Below the pieces are notes generated by a model that saw only the letters and a program-made list of their open reading frames with translations, searched no databases and was not told the DNA's origin. A DNA stretch of 64,000 nucleotides, from assembly GCA_947039395.1 (NCBI GenBank), contig CAMQYS010000003.1, positions 1 to 64,000 of the forward strand, read 5' to 3'. Shown here in pieces: positions 49,057-58,384 of this stretch (position 1 is its first letter; every line of letters begins with the position of its first letter). Position numbers and translations under genes: made by a program. The DNA is from an uncultured Deferribacteraceae bacterium. Its GTDB lineage: Bacteria; Chrysiogenota; Deferribacteres; Deferribacterales; Mucispirillaceae.

Positions 49057-49126
49057 CTCTAAGATTATAAATAGATAACTTTCTTTTAATTAATCGGTAT
49101 AAAACATAAAGGAATAAAATAATAGT
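49057..49126 (+). repeat. Duplicated leader before GT2 paralogue 2
   Basis: The sequence GATAACTTTCTTTTAATTAA and, further on, GTATAAAACATAAAGGAATA with AAATAATAGT before the ATG, recurs almost unchanged at 50264-50349 before paralogue 3. The repeat shows the copy unit included the gene's leader and ribosome binding site. Confidence 0.85.
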
Positions 49127-50209
49127 ATGAGTAAAGAAAGTACCAACTCCCCTTTAATATCAGTTATTCTCCCTACTTACAATGGAGAGAAATATATAAC
49201 AGAAACATTGGAGTCTGTATTAAATCAAACTTATAAAAACCTTGAAATAATTATCACTGATGATGCATCAACAGATGGAACTGTTGAGATAGTCAAATCA
49301 TATAATGATAAAAGAATAAAATTATATATTAACGAAACAAACCTCGGTATCGGAGATAATACAAATAGAGCGTTATCATTAGCCACAGGAGAGTTTATTA
49401 TGATGCAAGATCACGATGATATATCTTCTCCATCACGGGCAGAGCTACAGCTTAAATGTTTAATTGATAATCCAGATGCAGCAGGAGTATCATTACGTGT
49501 AGCTCGTTTCAAAGATACTCCCCCAGCAGAGATATACAATAAACTAGATTCATATCATATTGATAAAACTGTTAATGAGTTTAAAGCACTTGGAATATAT
49601 ACATATCCTGGACATCAAACACTTTTCTACAAAAGATCTCTTCTAGAGAAGCTAGATAGCTATTACAGTAATAAGTTTATAGTAGATGGTGATATCTATT
49701 TTATGAATAAGTTGACTCAAGCAGGAGCAAGATGGATATTACTAGGTGATACTCTACTTGCATACAGAATTCACTCCACTATGACAACAAAAAAATATTT
49801 AAGCCCTCAAATATATAAGGATAGATTAGAGATATCAATGGCAACTATTAAGGGGTATCTACCAGATATATCAGATAGCGATGCACTTATGCACGCAAAA
49901 CTAATGCAGAAACAAGAGTTGCTTAAAATTAATAATGAAAGTTTGATTAACCATTTTAAGAGAATCTTAGCATTAAATATTAATAACGATTTTTGTGATG
50001 ATATAACTTTAAAAAAAGAAACAGTTAAAAAAATTAAAACTGCATCAATATTAGCTAATATATATTCTCCAATTAAAGCGTTTAAGGTATATACATCTAT
50101 AGATGAATTAAAACCGTATACAATATCTTTTTCAAAATTTTTAAATGAATATCAGAAAATGTTTTTTACAAACTTATACTGGATAATATTTAAAAATAAA
50201 AAGATATAG
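49127..50209 (+). CDS. GT2 family glycosyltransferase, paralogue 2
   Basis: 360 residues: SVILPTYNGEKYITETLES, ITDDASTDGTVEIV, and QDHDDISSPSRAEL, then a C-terminal part very like paralogue 1 (LALNINNDFCDDITLKKETV, SPIKAFKVYTSIDELKPYT). SD AAAGGAAT precedes the ATG by about ten bases. Likely acts on the same pathway with a different donor or acceptor; specificity unknown. Confidence 0.9.
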   Translation: MSKESTNSPLISVILPTYNGEKYITETLESVLNQTYKNLEIIITDDASTDGTVEIVKSYNDKRIKLYINETNLGIGDNTNRALSLATGEFIMMQDHDDISSPSRAELQLKCLIDNPDAAGVSLRVARFKDTPPAEIYNKLDSYHIDKTVNEFKALGIYTYPGHQTLFYKRSLLEKLDSYYSNKFIVDGDIYFMNKLTQAGARWILLGDTLLAYRIHSTMTTKKYLSPQIYKDRLEISMATIKGYLPDISDSDALMHAKLMQKQELLKINNESLINHFKRILALNINNDFCDDITLKKETVKKIKTASILANIYSPIKAFKVYTSIDELKPYTISFSKFLNEYQKMFFTNLYWIIFKNKKI

Positions 50210-50263
50210 ACCATCAATATATAAATCATCACTTGATAAGTATTAATAATAGTATATTATAAA

Positions 50264-50349
50264 AGGGGTTATCTCTCTAAAAGTATAAAGAATACGATAA
50301 CTTTCTTTTAATTAATTAGGTATAAAACATAAAGGAATAAAATAATAGT
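50264..50349 (+). repeat. Duplicated leader before GT2 paralogue 3
   Basis: Near-copy of 49057-49126, with a few substitutions and small insertions; it continues as near-identity into the first 110 codons of the next gene. Confidence 0.85.
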
Positions 50350-51465
50350 ATGAGTAAAGAAAGTATCAATTCTCCTTTAATATCAGTTATTCTCCCTACT
50401 TACAATGGAGAGAAATATATAGCAGAAACATTGGAGTCTGTATTAAATCAAACTTATAAAAACCTTGAAATAATTATCACTGATGATGCATCAAAAGATA
50501 AAACTGTTGAAATAATTAAATCTTATAATGATAAGAGAATAAAGTTATATGAAAATGAGAACAATCTAGGTATTGCAAATAATACAAATAAAGCATTATC
50601 CTTAGCCACTGGTGAATTTATTATGATGCAAGATCATGATGATATATCTTCTCCGTATAGAGCTGAAGGAATGTTAAAAGTGCTTCTTGAAAATAAAGAG
50701 CTTATAGGTCTAAACTCTAAAATGTTTTATTTTGATACAGGCATTAGTAGAGAGGAAATTGATAGAAATCTTAGTATATCAGAGCCTACTATATATCTAA
50801 ATGAGAAACAATTAGCTGTTGAAAATCTTTTTAATATACAATTTTTTCATCCAACAATAATGTATAGAACATCTATATTAAAGTTGTTAGACACTCCTTA
50901 TATGCCTACATTTAAAGTTACTGCAGATAGCATACTATTTGCACGATTTATGGAGTTAAATGCAAAATGGTATGTATTAGAAAATAATTATGTAGCTTAT
51001 AGGATTCATCCAACCAATACATCTAAAATTGATAAAAAAGTAAATAATAGAGAAGATATTATTAGAATTAAGCATTGGGTAAAAGCTACACTACCATTTG
51101 CAACAGAAGAAGATCTAGATAACCATGTGATCGGAAGAAGACGTGATGAAGTCTTATCATATACAGGTAAAACTAATAAATGGATTGTTGACTACTATAA
51201 AAGAATTATAAAATATAATATTGAAAACGATATATTCGATCACGAACTGCTTTTAAAAACATTAGCATATCATTTGAAATTTTTTACTAATCTATCTAAT
51301 GTTTTCAGACCTTTTAAATCGTTACAAGTTTATCACTCTATTGATGAATTAAAGCCTTATTTAGAGAGTAATGGAAAGGTTCTGTATGATTGGCAAAGAA
51401 GGTTTTTCAGTGCATTACACTGGTTTATTTTCGGTTCAAGAAGATCATTAATGACGAAAGAATAA
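50350..51465 (+). CDS. GT2 family glycosyltransferase, paralogue 3 (mosaic)
   Basis: The first about 110 residues are almost identical to paralogue 2 (MSKES, SVILPTYNGEKYIAETLES, DHDDISSPYRAE). The rest is a different acceptor-side sequence (LNSKMFYFDTGISREE, FHPTIMYRTSILKLL, HWVKATLPFATEEDL), and only the final SIDELKPY region returns to likeness with the others. This is the pattern of domain swapping after duplication. 371 residues; ends two bases before paralogue 4. Confidence 0.9.
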   Translation: MSKESINSPLISVILPTYNGEKYIAETLESVLNQTYKNLEIIITDDASKDKTVEIIKSYNDKRIKLYENENNLGIANNTNKALSLATGEFIMMQDHDDISSPYRAEGMLKVLLENKELIGLNSKMFYFDTGISREEIDRNLSISEPTIYLNEKQLAVENLFNIQFFHPTIMYRTSILKLLDTPYMPTFKVTADSILFARFMELNAKWYVLENNYVAYRIHPTNTSKIDKKVNNREDIIRIKHWVKATLPFATEEDLDNHVIGRRRDEVLSYTGKTNKWIVDYYKRIIKYNIENDIFDHELLLKTLAYHLKFFTNLSNVFRPFKSLQVYHSIDELKPYLESNGKVLYDWQRRFFSALHWFIFGSRRSLMTKE

Positions 51466-51466
51466 T

Positions 51467-52558
51467 ATGAATAAAAAAATAGATAATCAATATTTAATAT
51501 CAGTTATTATGCCTACGTATAACGGTGAGAAATATATAGCTGAAACATTGGAATCAATATTAAATCAAACATATACAAATCTTGAGATCATCATTGTTGA
51601 TGATTGCTCAACTGATAAAACAGTAGAAGTAATTAAATCTTATAACGATACCAGAATAAAATTATATATAAATAAAACAAATCTTGGTATCGGAGATAAT
51701 AGCAATAAAGCGTTATCTCTTGCAACTGGTGAATTTATTATGATGCAAGATCACGATGATATATCTTCACATTATAGAGCAGAGCTACAACTTAAATGTT
51801 TACTTGATCACCCAGATATTACAGGTGTCGGTTTACATGCAGAATCATTTTTCAATGATATCCCTCCAAGTGGGATATATAATAAATTTGATACTTACCA
51901 TATAGATAAAACGGCTTTAGAGTTTAAACCGTATGAACTATATAGCTATCCTGCACACCAAACGCTTTTCTATAGAAAATCTATTTTAGAGAAGTTAGAC
52001 GGCTATTATAGTAATAAATTCACAGTAGCAGGAGACCTTTACTTTATTAATAAGTTAAAGATTGCAGGAGCAAGTTGGATATTGCTAAAAGATCGTCTAC
52101 TCGGATATAGAGTTCATAATAATATGACATCGAAGAGATATAAAAGACGTCAGATATATAAAGAGCTTTTAGAGATATCACTTATTTTTATCAAAAAACT
52201 TTTTCCTAATATATCAGATAGCGATGCACTTATGCATGCACAGTTGATGCAAAGACAAGAGCTCTTATATATAGATAATGTAAGTTTAGTTAACCATTTT
52301 AATAGAATTTTATCGCTTAACGCAAATAATGATTATTGTGATGACACAGCTTTAAAGAAGGAAACAGTATCACAATTTAGAACAGCCTCTATATTGGCTA
52401 ATATATATTCCCCTATCAAAGCATATAAAGTATATCAATCTATAGATGAATTAAAACCGTATACAACATCTTTTTGGAAGTTTTTAGGTGAATATCAGAA
52501 AAGATTTTTCAGGAATTTAGGTTGGATAATATTCGGAAATGAAAGAAAATTAGATTAG
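51467..52558 (+). CDS. GT2 family glycosyltransferase, paralogue 4
   Basis: 363 residues, closest in its C-terminal half to paralogues 1 and 2 (TVAGDLYFINKLKIAGASW, ISDSDALMHAQLMQRQELL, SPIKAYKVYQSIDELKPYT). It has VIMPTYNGEKYIAETLES, VDDCSTDKTVEVI and QDHDDISSHYRAE. Starts two bases after paralogue 3 stops, so co-translated. The array ends here, just before the ribosomal protein promoter. Confidence 0.9.
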   Translation: MNKKIDNQYLISVIMPTYNGEKYIAETLESILNQTYTNLEIIIVDDCSTDKTVEVIKSYNDTRIKLYINKTNLGIGDNSNKALSLATGEFIMMQDHDDISSHYRAELQLKCLLDHPDITGVGLHAESFFNDIPPSGIYNKFDTYHIDKTALEFKPYELYSYPAHQTLFYRKSILEKLDGYYSNKFTVAGDLYFINKLKIAGASWILLKDRLLGYRVHNNMTSKRYKRRQIYKELLEISLIFIKKLFPNISDSDALMHAQLMQRQELLYIDNVSLVNHFNRILSLNANNDYCDDTALKKETVSQFRTASILANIYSPIKAYKVYQSIDELKPYTTSFWKFLGEYQKRFFRNLGWIIFGNERKLD

Positions 52559-52584
52559 TACACTATATATATATCTATTATCTA

Positions 52585-52613
52585 TTGACACAATGTTATA
52601 AGCTATATATACT
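52585..52613 (+). promoter_or_regulatory. Consensus sigma-70 promoter of rplU
   Basis: A perfect TTGACA (52585-52590) and TATACT (52608-52613) with a 17-base spacer, 43 bases before the rplU ATG. It is the best promoter match I found in the window, as expected for ribosomal protein genes. Confidence 0.8.
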
Positions 52614-52655
52614 ACTAGTCCATGTTATTAAATATGAAGATGGAGCATGATAATT

Positions 52656-52970
52656 ATGTTTGCAGTTATGAAAAGTGGTGGGAAACAATTTACTATTAAA
52701 GTTGGTGATATTGTCGACCTTGAAAAATTGGAAGTAGAAGCAGGATCTAAGCACGACATTAAAGAGGTTTTATTAATCTCTAATGGATCAGTACCAGTAA
52801 TCGGTTCACCGTTTATTAAAGATGCGTCAATAAGTGTTGAAGTTATGACACATGGCAAAGCTGAAAAAGTTTTTATCTTTAAGAAAAAACGTAGAAAAGA
52901 TTATCGTAAACGTCAAGGTCACAGACAGTGTTACACAAGAGTTAAGGTATTATCAATTAACTCAGCATAA
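52656..52970 (+). CDS. rplU: Large-subunit ribosomal protein L21 (bL21)
   Basis: 104 residues beginning MFAVMKSGGKQFTIKVGD, with the C-terminal 23S rRNA-binding KKKRRKDYRKRQGHRQCYTRVKV. I start at this ATG, ten bases after GGAG, because the ATG at 52647 abuts the SD and the family begins with M(Y/F)AV. Pairs with rpmA. Confidence 0.96.
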   Translation: MFAVMKSGGKQFTIKVGDIVDLEKLEVEAGSKHDIKEVLLISNGSVPVIGSPFIKDASISVEVMTHGKAEKVFIFKKKRRKDYRKRQGHRQCYTRVKVLSINSA

Positions 52971-53041
52971 ACATAGTGACAATTATATGTTTATATTTTG
53001 ATTTATGATTTTCACAATATTTATTCAGAAGGTGATGTAAA

Positions 53042-53308
53042 ATGGCACATAAGAAAGCGGGCGGTAGCTCAAGAAATGGTCGCGATAGTAACGCTCAGTA
53101 TCTAGGCGTAAAGAAATTTGGTGGCGAAGCAGTTTTAGCTGGCAATATATTAGTACGTCAACGTGGTACGAAGTTCAAACCTGGTAAAGGTGTTGGTATC
53201 GGTAAAGATGACACTTTATTTGCTCTTATTCATGGAAATGTAAAATTTCTTGATAAAGGTAGATTAGGAAAATTTGTTACAATAGTAGAAAAAAGTGTAG
53301 TAGTTTAG
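53042..53308 (+). CDS. rpmA: Large-subunit ribosomal protein L27 (bL27)
   Basis: 88 residues with [28 protein letters not shown], the flexible N-terminus that reaches the peptidyl-transferase centre, and [18 protein letters not shown]. No N-terminal cleavage extension like that of Firmicutes. SD AAGGTGATG upstream. The rplU-rpmA-obg order is widely conserved and holds here with yccF inserted. Confidence 0.97.
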   Translation: MAHKKAGGSSRNGRDSNAQYLGVKKFGGEAVLAGNILVRQRGTKFKPGKGVGIGKDDTLFALIHGNVKFLDKGRLGKFVTIVEKSVVV

Positions 53309-53348
53309 TTTTCTATTTTTCAGTATTTGTTAACATTTGGAGAAAAGT

Positions 53349-53801
53349 TTGAGAGTTTTAGCTAATATTATATGGCTCATACCATGTTTTGGTATTGTTA
53401 CAGCTTTTTTTACATTTATATTTGGTGTTTTTTTAACGGTTATTGTTATCCCTGCACCGATTGGTCTTGGACTGATACAATTAGCTAAGTTTGAATTAGC
53501 ACCTTTTAGTTATGAAATGATAAATAAGAAACATATTAAAAGTACGGCTGATACTACATGGGAGACATATTCTAAAGTAATTATGCTTTTCTATATACCT
53601 CTTGGATGCCTTATTGTGATGTGTGCAGTTATACAGATGATTGTATTATGTATAACTATTATAGGTATTCCTATAGCGCTTATACTTGCTAAATCTCTTT
53701 CAACATATTTTAACCCTGTTAATAAAATTTGTGTACCACGTGGAGTTAGTAATATATTAGCCGATAAGAAAGCTCAAGATTTTTTACAATCGAATGGTTG
53801 A
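53349..53801 (+). CDS. YccF-family inner membrane protein
   Basis: About 150 residues with two pairs of hydrophobic segments and the repeated DUF307 pattern RVLANIIWLIPCFGIVTAFF and IQMIVLCITIIGIPIALILAK, the latter including the characteristic IGIP motif. Function of YccF is not known. I prefer the TTG at 53349, six bases after GGAG, over the TTG at 53337 that overlaps the SD. A terminator follows. Confidence 0.85.
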   Translation: MRVLANIIWLIPCFGIVTAFFTFIFGVFLTVIVIPAPIGLGLIQLAKFELAPFSYEMINKKHIKSTADTTWETYSKVIMLFYIPLGCLIVMCAVIQMIVLCITIIGIPIALILAKSLSTYFNPVNKICVPRGVSNILADKKAQDFLQSNG

Positions 53802-53834
53802 AGTTTTTACAGTGATAATTATACAAATATAATT

Positions 53835-53858
53835 GCTAGCATGATGCTAGCTTTTTTT
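53835..53858 (+). terminator. Rho-independent terminator after yccF
   Basis: GCTAGCA (53835-53841), loop TGA, TGCTAGC (53845-53851), then seven T. It closes the rplU-rpmA-yccF transcript. Confidence 0.9.
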
Positions 53859-53874
53859 ATATCATAATCATTAG

Positions 53875-53931
53875 ATTATAATTTATTAATGAAATTATAG
53901 TTTATTAATCAACTATAATTTATTAATGAAA
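53875..53931 (+). repeat. Three tandem 19-bp AT-rich units before obg
   Basis: Three head-to-tail units close to ATTATAATTTATTAATGAA occupy 53875-53893, 53894-53912 and 53913-53931, ending 13 bases before the obg ATG. Their TATAATTT/TATAGTTT cores resemble repeated -10 elements. Confidence 0.8.
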
Positions 53932-53944
53932 CAAAAGGTTATTT

Positions 53945-54961
53945 ATGAAATTTATTGATACAGCAAAATTTAAGTTAATAGCAGGTAATGGTGGTAATGG
54001 TGCTATTGCTTTTCGTAGAGAGAAGTTTGTCCCACACGGTGGACCAAATGGTGGTAACGGTGGTAACGGTGCATCTATATATTTTGTAGGAGATAAAAGC
54101 AAACACACGCTTTTAGACTTTAGATATAAGAGAGAATATAAGGGTAAAAACGGTGCTAGTGGTGGTGGTACTGATAAGTATGGTGCTGCGGGTGTTGACC
54201 TTATTTTACCTGTTCCACTTGGAACAATTTTATATAATACCGATACTGGCGAACTACTAGCAGATATAACTGAAGATAAAAAACTGGTATTAATAGCTAA
54301 AGGTGGTGATGGTGGTAGAGGCAATATGCACTTTGCAACTCCAACACAACGTGCACCAAGACATGCAGAAGATGGCTGGCCTGGAGAAGAAATTGAAATC
54401 ACTTTAGAGTTAAAGCTTATAGCAGATATAGCAATAATCGGATTGCCGAATGCAGGTAAATCTACATTTATATCACGAGTTTCTGCTGCAAAACCTAAAA
54501 TAGCTGATTATCCATTTACAACACTTACGCCAAACTTAGGTGTTGTTAAAACTCAATACGGAGATTCTTACGTTATAGCTGATATGCCCGGATTAATAGA
54601 AAATGCACATAAAGGTGCAGGTTTAGGATTAGAGTTTCTAAGACATATTGAAAGAACCGTGCTATTACTACACCTTGTAGATTCATCTGCTGATGAATCA
54701 ATAGTTGATAGCTATAAACTTATAAGAAATGAACTAACTAAATATAAAAATAATCTATCTGATAAGAAAGAGGTTATTGCACTTACAAAAATTGAAGCTG
54801 CGAATGAAGATAACGTTAAAGATTTTTTAAACTTTATAGCTCAAGAGAAAGATTCTGAATGTATATTAATCTCCTCTGTAACTGGAGAAAATATAGATAA
54901 TACTTTAGCAAGACTTTATGAACTAGTTCAAGAGAAGAGAAAAGAAGAGAAAAAGAAGTAA
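53945..54961 (+). CDS. obg: Obg GTPase (CgtA)
   Basis: 338 residues. The Gly-rich Obg domain fills residues 1-158 (GNGGNGAIAFRREKFVPHGGPNGG); the G domain has GLPNAGKSTFISRVS, the switch TTLTPNLGV, DMPGLIENAH and LTKIE. Involved in late assembly of the 50S subunit and stress response. It lacks the C-terminal OCT domain of Firmicutes. SD AAAAGG before the ATG. Confidence 0.96.
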   Translation: MKFIDTAKFKLIAGNGGNGAIAFRREKFVPHGGPNGGNGGNGASIYFVGDKSKHTLLDFRYKREYKGKNGASGGGTDKYGAAGVDLILPVPLGTILYNTDTGELLADITEDKKLVLIAKGGDGGRGNMHFATPTQRAPRHAEDGWPGEEIEITLELKLIADIAIIGLPNAGKSTFISRVSAAKPKIADYPFTTLTPNLGVVKTQYGDSYVIADMPGLIENAHKGAGLGLEFLRHIERTVLLLHLVDSSADESIVDSYKLIRNELTKYKNNLSDKKEVIALTKIEAANEDNVKDFLNFIAQEKDSECILISSVTGENIDNTLARLYELVQEKRKEEKKK

Positions 54962-55174
54962 GTAATTTAACTGTAAAAATTTAATAAAATATTTGATGTT
55001 TAATACAAGCATATAGTGACCGATCGACAATCAAAAATGCGTAAGTAACTGCTTAATAACTAGAACTCTTAAATAGTTTATAATCAATAAAGCGGTATAT
55101 ATAATTTATAACTATTAAAAACATGTAAATTGTTTATAAATAATAAAAGTACAGAAATAATCAATGAGTAATAA

Positions 55175-55633
55175 ATGAATAAAATTACTGATATTTTAAA
55201 TAAGAATATTGCAAAAGGGTTTATCTCAGATTATCTACTGTTATCAAAAAAATGGCGGTTATCTGTTACAAAAAATATCGCTGATAATACAACACCGATT
55301 AAAATTAACGATAAACAAGTTTTAACTGTTCTAGTTCATGATAATATCTGGTTGCAGGAATTAGGATATTTGAAAGAAGAAATAATTGAAATGTTACGCA
55401 AATGTGATATATTTATTATAGATATAAAGTTTAAATACTCTCCTCCAAAAGAGATACTTAAAGATCCGCCTAAACTTGATGAAAATCCTATAACTCAAGA
55501 GATAGAAAATGAGATATATTATTCAACATTAAAGTTTAAATCAGAACCATTTTATAATGAGTTAAACTCTGCTTTAAGAAAGTATTTTACTAGATACACA
55601 TTAACAGATTATAGAAATAGGAGTAAATTATGA
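55175..55633 (+). CDS. DciA-like (DUF721) protein
   Basis: 152 residues whose first 90 match the DciA pattern: WRLSVTKNIADNTTPIKI, a beta-strand KQVLTVLVHDNIWLQELGYLKEEI, and IDIKFKYSPP. DciA helps load the replicative helicase in bacteria without DnaC or DnaI. The call rests on pattern resemblance, and the C-terminal 55 residues are unlike the family. It overlaps def by 4 bases. The 210-base gap before it holds no visible gene. Confidence 0.7.
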   Translation: MNKITDILNKNIAKGFISDYLLLSKKWRLSVTKNIADNTTPIKINDKQVLTVLVHDNIWLQELGYLKEEIIEMLRKCDIFIIDIKFKYSPPKEILKDPPKLDENPITQEIENEIYYSTLKFKSEPFYNELNSALRKYFTRYTLTDYRNRSKL

Positions 55634-56157
55634 TATTAGAAATTAAAAAATACCCTGATGAAGTTTTAAGACAAAAATCTCTCCCTATAGAAGAGATAAC
55701 TACTGATATAAAAGAATTAGCATCTAATATGGCAGAAACTATGTATAATGCTCCTGGATACGGTATCGCTGCACCACAAGTTGGTGTAAGTAAGAGATTA
55801 CTTGTTATTGATGACTCTTTAGGATCTGATCCTACAAAACTTATGAAAATTGTTAATCCAGAGATCATTGAATCATCTGGAGAGCTATTTGAAGAGGAAG
55901 GATGTCTATCTATTCCTGGAGAGTATGAGTTCGTAAAACGATATAACTGTGTTAAAGTTAGATATCTTGATCTTGATGGTAAGGAGTGCTTAATCGAAGT
56001 AGAGGGGCTTTTATCAAGAATATTTCAACATGAAATAGATCATCTTGATGGACATCTTTTTATTGATGATATATCTATACTTCAAAGAGATAGAATAAAG
56101 AAAAGTATTAAAAGTAGAATAAAAGCAGGCGAGTATAGAGTTACTAAAACTCTATAG
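55630..56157 (+). CDS. def: Peptide deformylase
   Basis: Removes the formyl group from nascent N-terminal formyl-Met. All three family motifs are present: GYGIAAPQVG (residues about 43-52), EEGCLSIPG with the metal-binding Cys, and HEIDHLDG with the two His ligands and catalytic Glu. Length 175 is normal. Translationally coupled to the DciA-like gene. Confidence 0.96.
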   Translation: MILEIKKYPDEVLRQKSLPIEEITTDIKELASNMAETMYNAPGYGIAAPQVGVSKRLLVIDDSLGSDPTKLMKIVNPEIIESSGELFEEEGCLSIPGEYEFVKRYNCVKVRYLDLDGKECLIEVEGLLSRIFQHEIDHLDGHLFIDDISILQRDRIKKSIKSRIKAGEYRVTKTL

Positions 56158-56609
56158 TTTTATAGTAAAATGTAATATCAAGCTCTATTGTATTACTATC
56201 TATTTATATATCGACTGAACCAAACTAGTATCGCTTATACGACAGTTATTGTATTATAGAAACAAAATCGTTTTATTAATAAAGTTTGTTATCTATCTAC
56301 ATATTTTATATAATTTAAACTTAAATAAATCAAAATCGGTATTAATAAAACTTAATAATGTTTAAAATTATAATATTATAAAAAACTATATCTTATATAG
56401 CAAAATGATGTTTAAAATTATAATTTATTAAATTTTTGATATTTAAAAGACTAACTTTTTAAAATATATCTCATGCTGATATAAACAACTAAAGTAAATT
56501 ATATTTGATAATATAATTATTTCAAAATTGTAAAAACACCACAAAAATATTATATTATTAACATCTCATACTCTTCATAAAAATCTATAACAGATTTAAA
56601 TATAAGTAT
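56158..56609. other. AT-rich intergenic stretch
   Basis: 450 bases between convergent genes (def and the hypothetical gene on the minus strand). I see no gene or terminator with a strong stem. The sequence ATGTTTAAAATTATAAT occurs twice, near 56356 and 56408, as a short direct repeat. Confidence 0.6.
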
Positions 56610-57110
56610 TTAAATCTTCTCGAAAACAAATATACCTCTTGCAATATTGATTGAAAAATTAGATCCATCTACTTTTAACTTAGCTTTATCCTTAATTTCA
56701 TCTCTTATATCAAGTACCGCTTTTTCAAGTATACTATTATTTTCAAACGTTGAACTCATTACATCTGCTTTTAGATTTCTATAACTGATTAATCTATAAA
56801 ACTTACTACTTATATCTATAATCTCATTTAATGTATAGACTCTTAAATGTTCATTATTCAATATAAACATTAATGAATTGATATATGCATCATCTATATC
56901 TACAATATTACTCACTACTATCAGAAATAATTTACTCTCTTTATCATTTGCTACAGAGTTAAATATATTTAAAGTTTTCTCTGCTAAATTTATTACATCA
57001 ATATTATCTTTATTGCCACTATTACAAATTGTTTCTACTAATTTATCAGTCGTAACTGTTTCATTACTATTGATAATAACCTCTAAATTATTTAAAATAT
57101 TATCATTCAT
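56610..57110 (-). CDS. Hypothetical protein
   Basis: 166 residues, acidic and Asn/Ile-rich, predicted mainly helical with a central hydrophobic strand (ESKLFLIVVSNIVDIDDA). No signal peptide, Cys or recognised motif. Lies downstream of metX on the same strand with a 28-base gap, so probably co-transcribed, but nothing links it to methionine synthesis. Orphan. Confidence 0.65.
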   Translation of the reverse strand: MNDNILNNLEVIINSNETVTTDKLVETICNSGNKDNIDVINLAEKTLNIFNSVANDKESKLFLIVVSNIVDIDDAYINSLMFILNNEHLRVYTLNEIIDISSKFYRLISYRNLKADVMSSTFENNSILEKAVLDIRDEIKDKAKLKVDGSNFSINIARGIFVFEKI

Positions 57111-57138
57111 AAATATTATCCTTTAACCTACATTTTAT

Positions 57139-58248
57139 TCATTTATTTAGAAAGTCTTTTATTATTCTGCTCTGCTCATCAACTTCTATAAGAAAAGAAT
57201 CATGTCCGTAATGAGCATCAATAGTTTCCCTTACAACATCAACTCCTTTACTAATCATTACATTATTTAACTCATCGCCTTGATATAGAGGGAAAAGAAA
57301 GTCTGATGTGAAATCAATTAATAGAACTTTAGCCTTAATACTTTCAACAGCCTCATCAAGTGATTCGAAATTATATGAAAGATCGAAAATATCCATAGCT
57401 TTTAATAGATATAAATAACTGTTTGCATCAAATCTTTCTGTGAATTTATAACCATTATATACAAGGTAGTTTTCTACTTCGTACCTTGAATAGAAATCAT
57501 ATATAGAATCTTGCCCCGATAATCTTCTTCCAAACTTATTATGAAAAGCTGTATCAGATAAATATGTAATATGTCCAGCCATTCTAGCTATCGCCAATCC
57601 ATCTTTAGGAAGTTCTTTTCCGTAATAGTTTCCATCATTAAAGTTAGGATCTGATTTTATAGCCTCTCTAGCAACAGTATTAAAAGCGATTGCCATAGGA
57701 GTAATTTTACTTGTTGCAGAAATAACTATCAATTTCTCTGCAATATAAGGAAAGTTTACACCCCACTCTAATACCTGCATGCCACCGAGCGATCCACCTG
57801 CAACGGCATAAAGCTTATCAATTTGAAGATGATCTAATAATATCTTCTGTAATTTTATCATATCTTTAATTGTTACAACTGGAAAATCTAAACCGTACGG
57901 ACTTTTCTTACTACTATCAATAGAGGCCGGCCCTGTTGTACCGTAACAACTACCTAATATATTTGGACATATAATATGATATTTATCGGTATCGAATGCT
58001 TTACCTAAACCTACCATGCTATCCCACCAACCAATAACTTTTTTATTATCATCACTATCTAGCTGAAACGCTGCATGAGCTGATCCAGTTAATGCGTGAC
58101 ATAACAAAATAATATTACTTCTATCGCTATTAATTTTACCGTATCGCTGATATGCGACTGTAATAGGAGATAACACTCTACCACTTTCTAAGCGAAAATC
58201 TTGATCAAATGTTACATACTCTGTTTTTACCTTCAACTTAATCCTCAT
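57139..58248 (-). CDS. metX: Homoserine O-acetyltransferase
   Basis: Activates homoserine with an acyl group for methionine synthesis. It has ILLCHALTGSAHAAF near residue 48, the nucleophile elbow GGSLGGMQVLEW (catalytic Ser), the catalytic Asp in LLIDFTSDFLFP, and the catalytic His in HYGHDSFL. Length 369 is typical; specificity for acetyl- versus succinyl-CoA cannot be told with certainty. The N-terminus TFDQDFRLESGRVLSPITVA is diagnostic. Confidence 0.93.
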   Translation of the reverse strand: MRIKLKVKTEYVTFDQDFRLESGRVLSPITVAYQRYGKINSDRSNIILLCHALTGSAHAAFQLDSDDNKKVIGWWDSMVGLGKAFDTDKYHIICPNILGSCYGTTGPASIDSSKKSPYGLDFPVVTIKDMIKLQKILLDHLQIDKLYAVAGGSLGGMQVLEWGVNFPYIAEKLIVISATSKITPMAIAFNTVAREAIKSDPNFNDGNYYGKELPKDGLAIARMAGHITYLSDTAFHNKFGRRLSGQDSIYDFYSRYEVENYLVYNGYKFTERFDANSYLYLLKAMDIFDLSYNFESLDEAVESIKAKVLLIDFTSDFLFPLYQGDELNNVMISKGVDVVRETIDAHYGHDSFLIEVDEQSRIIKDFLNK

Positions 58249-58331
58249 TAAATAACTTCTTAGATAGTATATAACATTATATATTTTTTTCTACTAAATA
58301 ATTTATTAAATCATAGATGCTTATAAAGTTA

Positions 58332-58360
58332 TTGCATTACTTTGCCTGTTAAGATATACT
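58332..58360 (+). promoter_or_regulatory. Sigma-70 promoter of the large secreted protein
   Basis: TTGCAT (58332-58337) and TATACT (58355-58360) with a 17-base spacer, 25 bases before the ATG, in the divergent gap with metX. Confidence 0.6.
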
Positions 58361-58384
58361 CAATATCATATAATTAGGTGTGGT

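Noticed and set aside
53923-54402. 159-codon frame antisense to obg, rich in Pro and Ser
   Set aside because: It is the complement of the Gly-rich Obg domain and has no SD or domain.
56158-56609. Possible small RNA between def and the hypothetical gene
   Set aside because: No promoter-terminator pair or stable stem was found, only AT-rich sequence and a short repeat.
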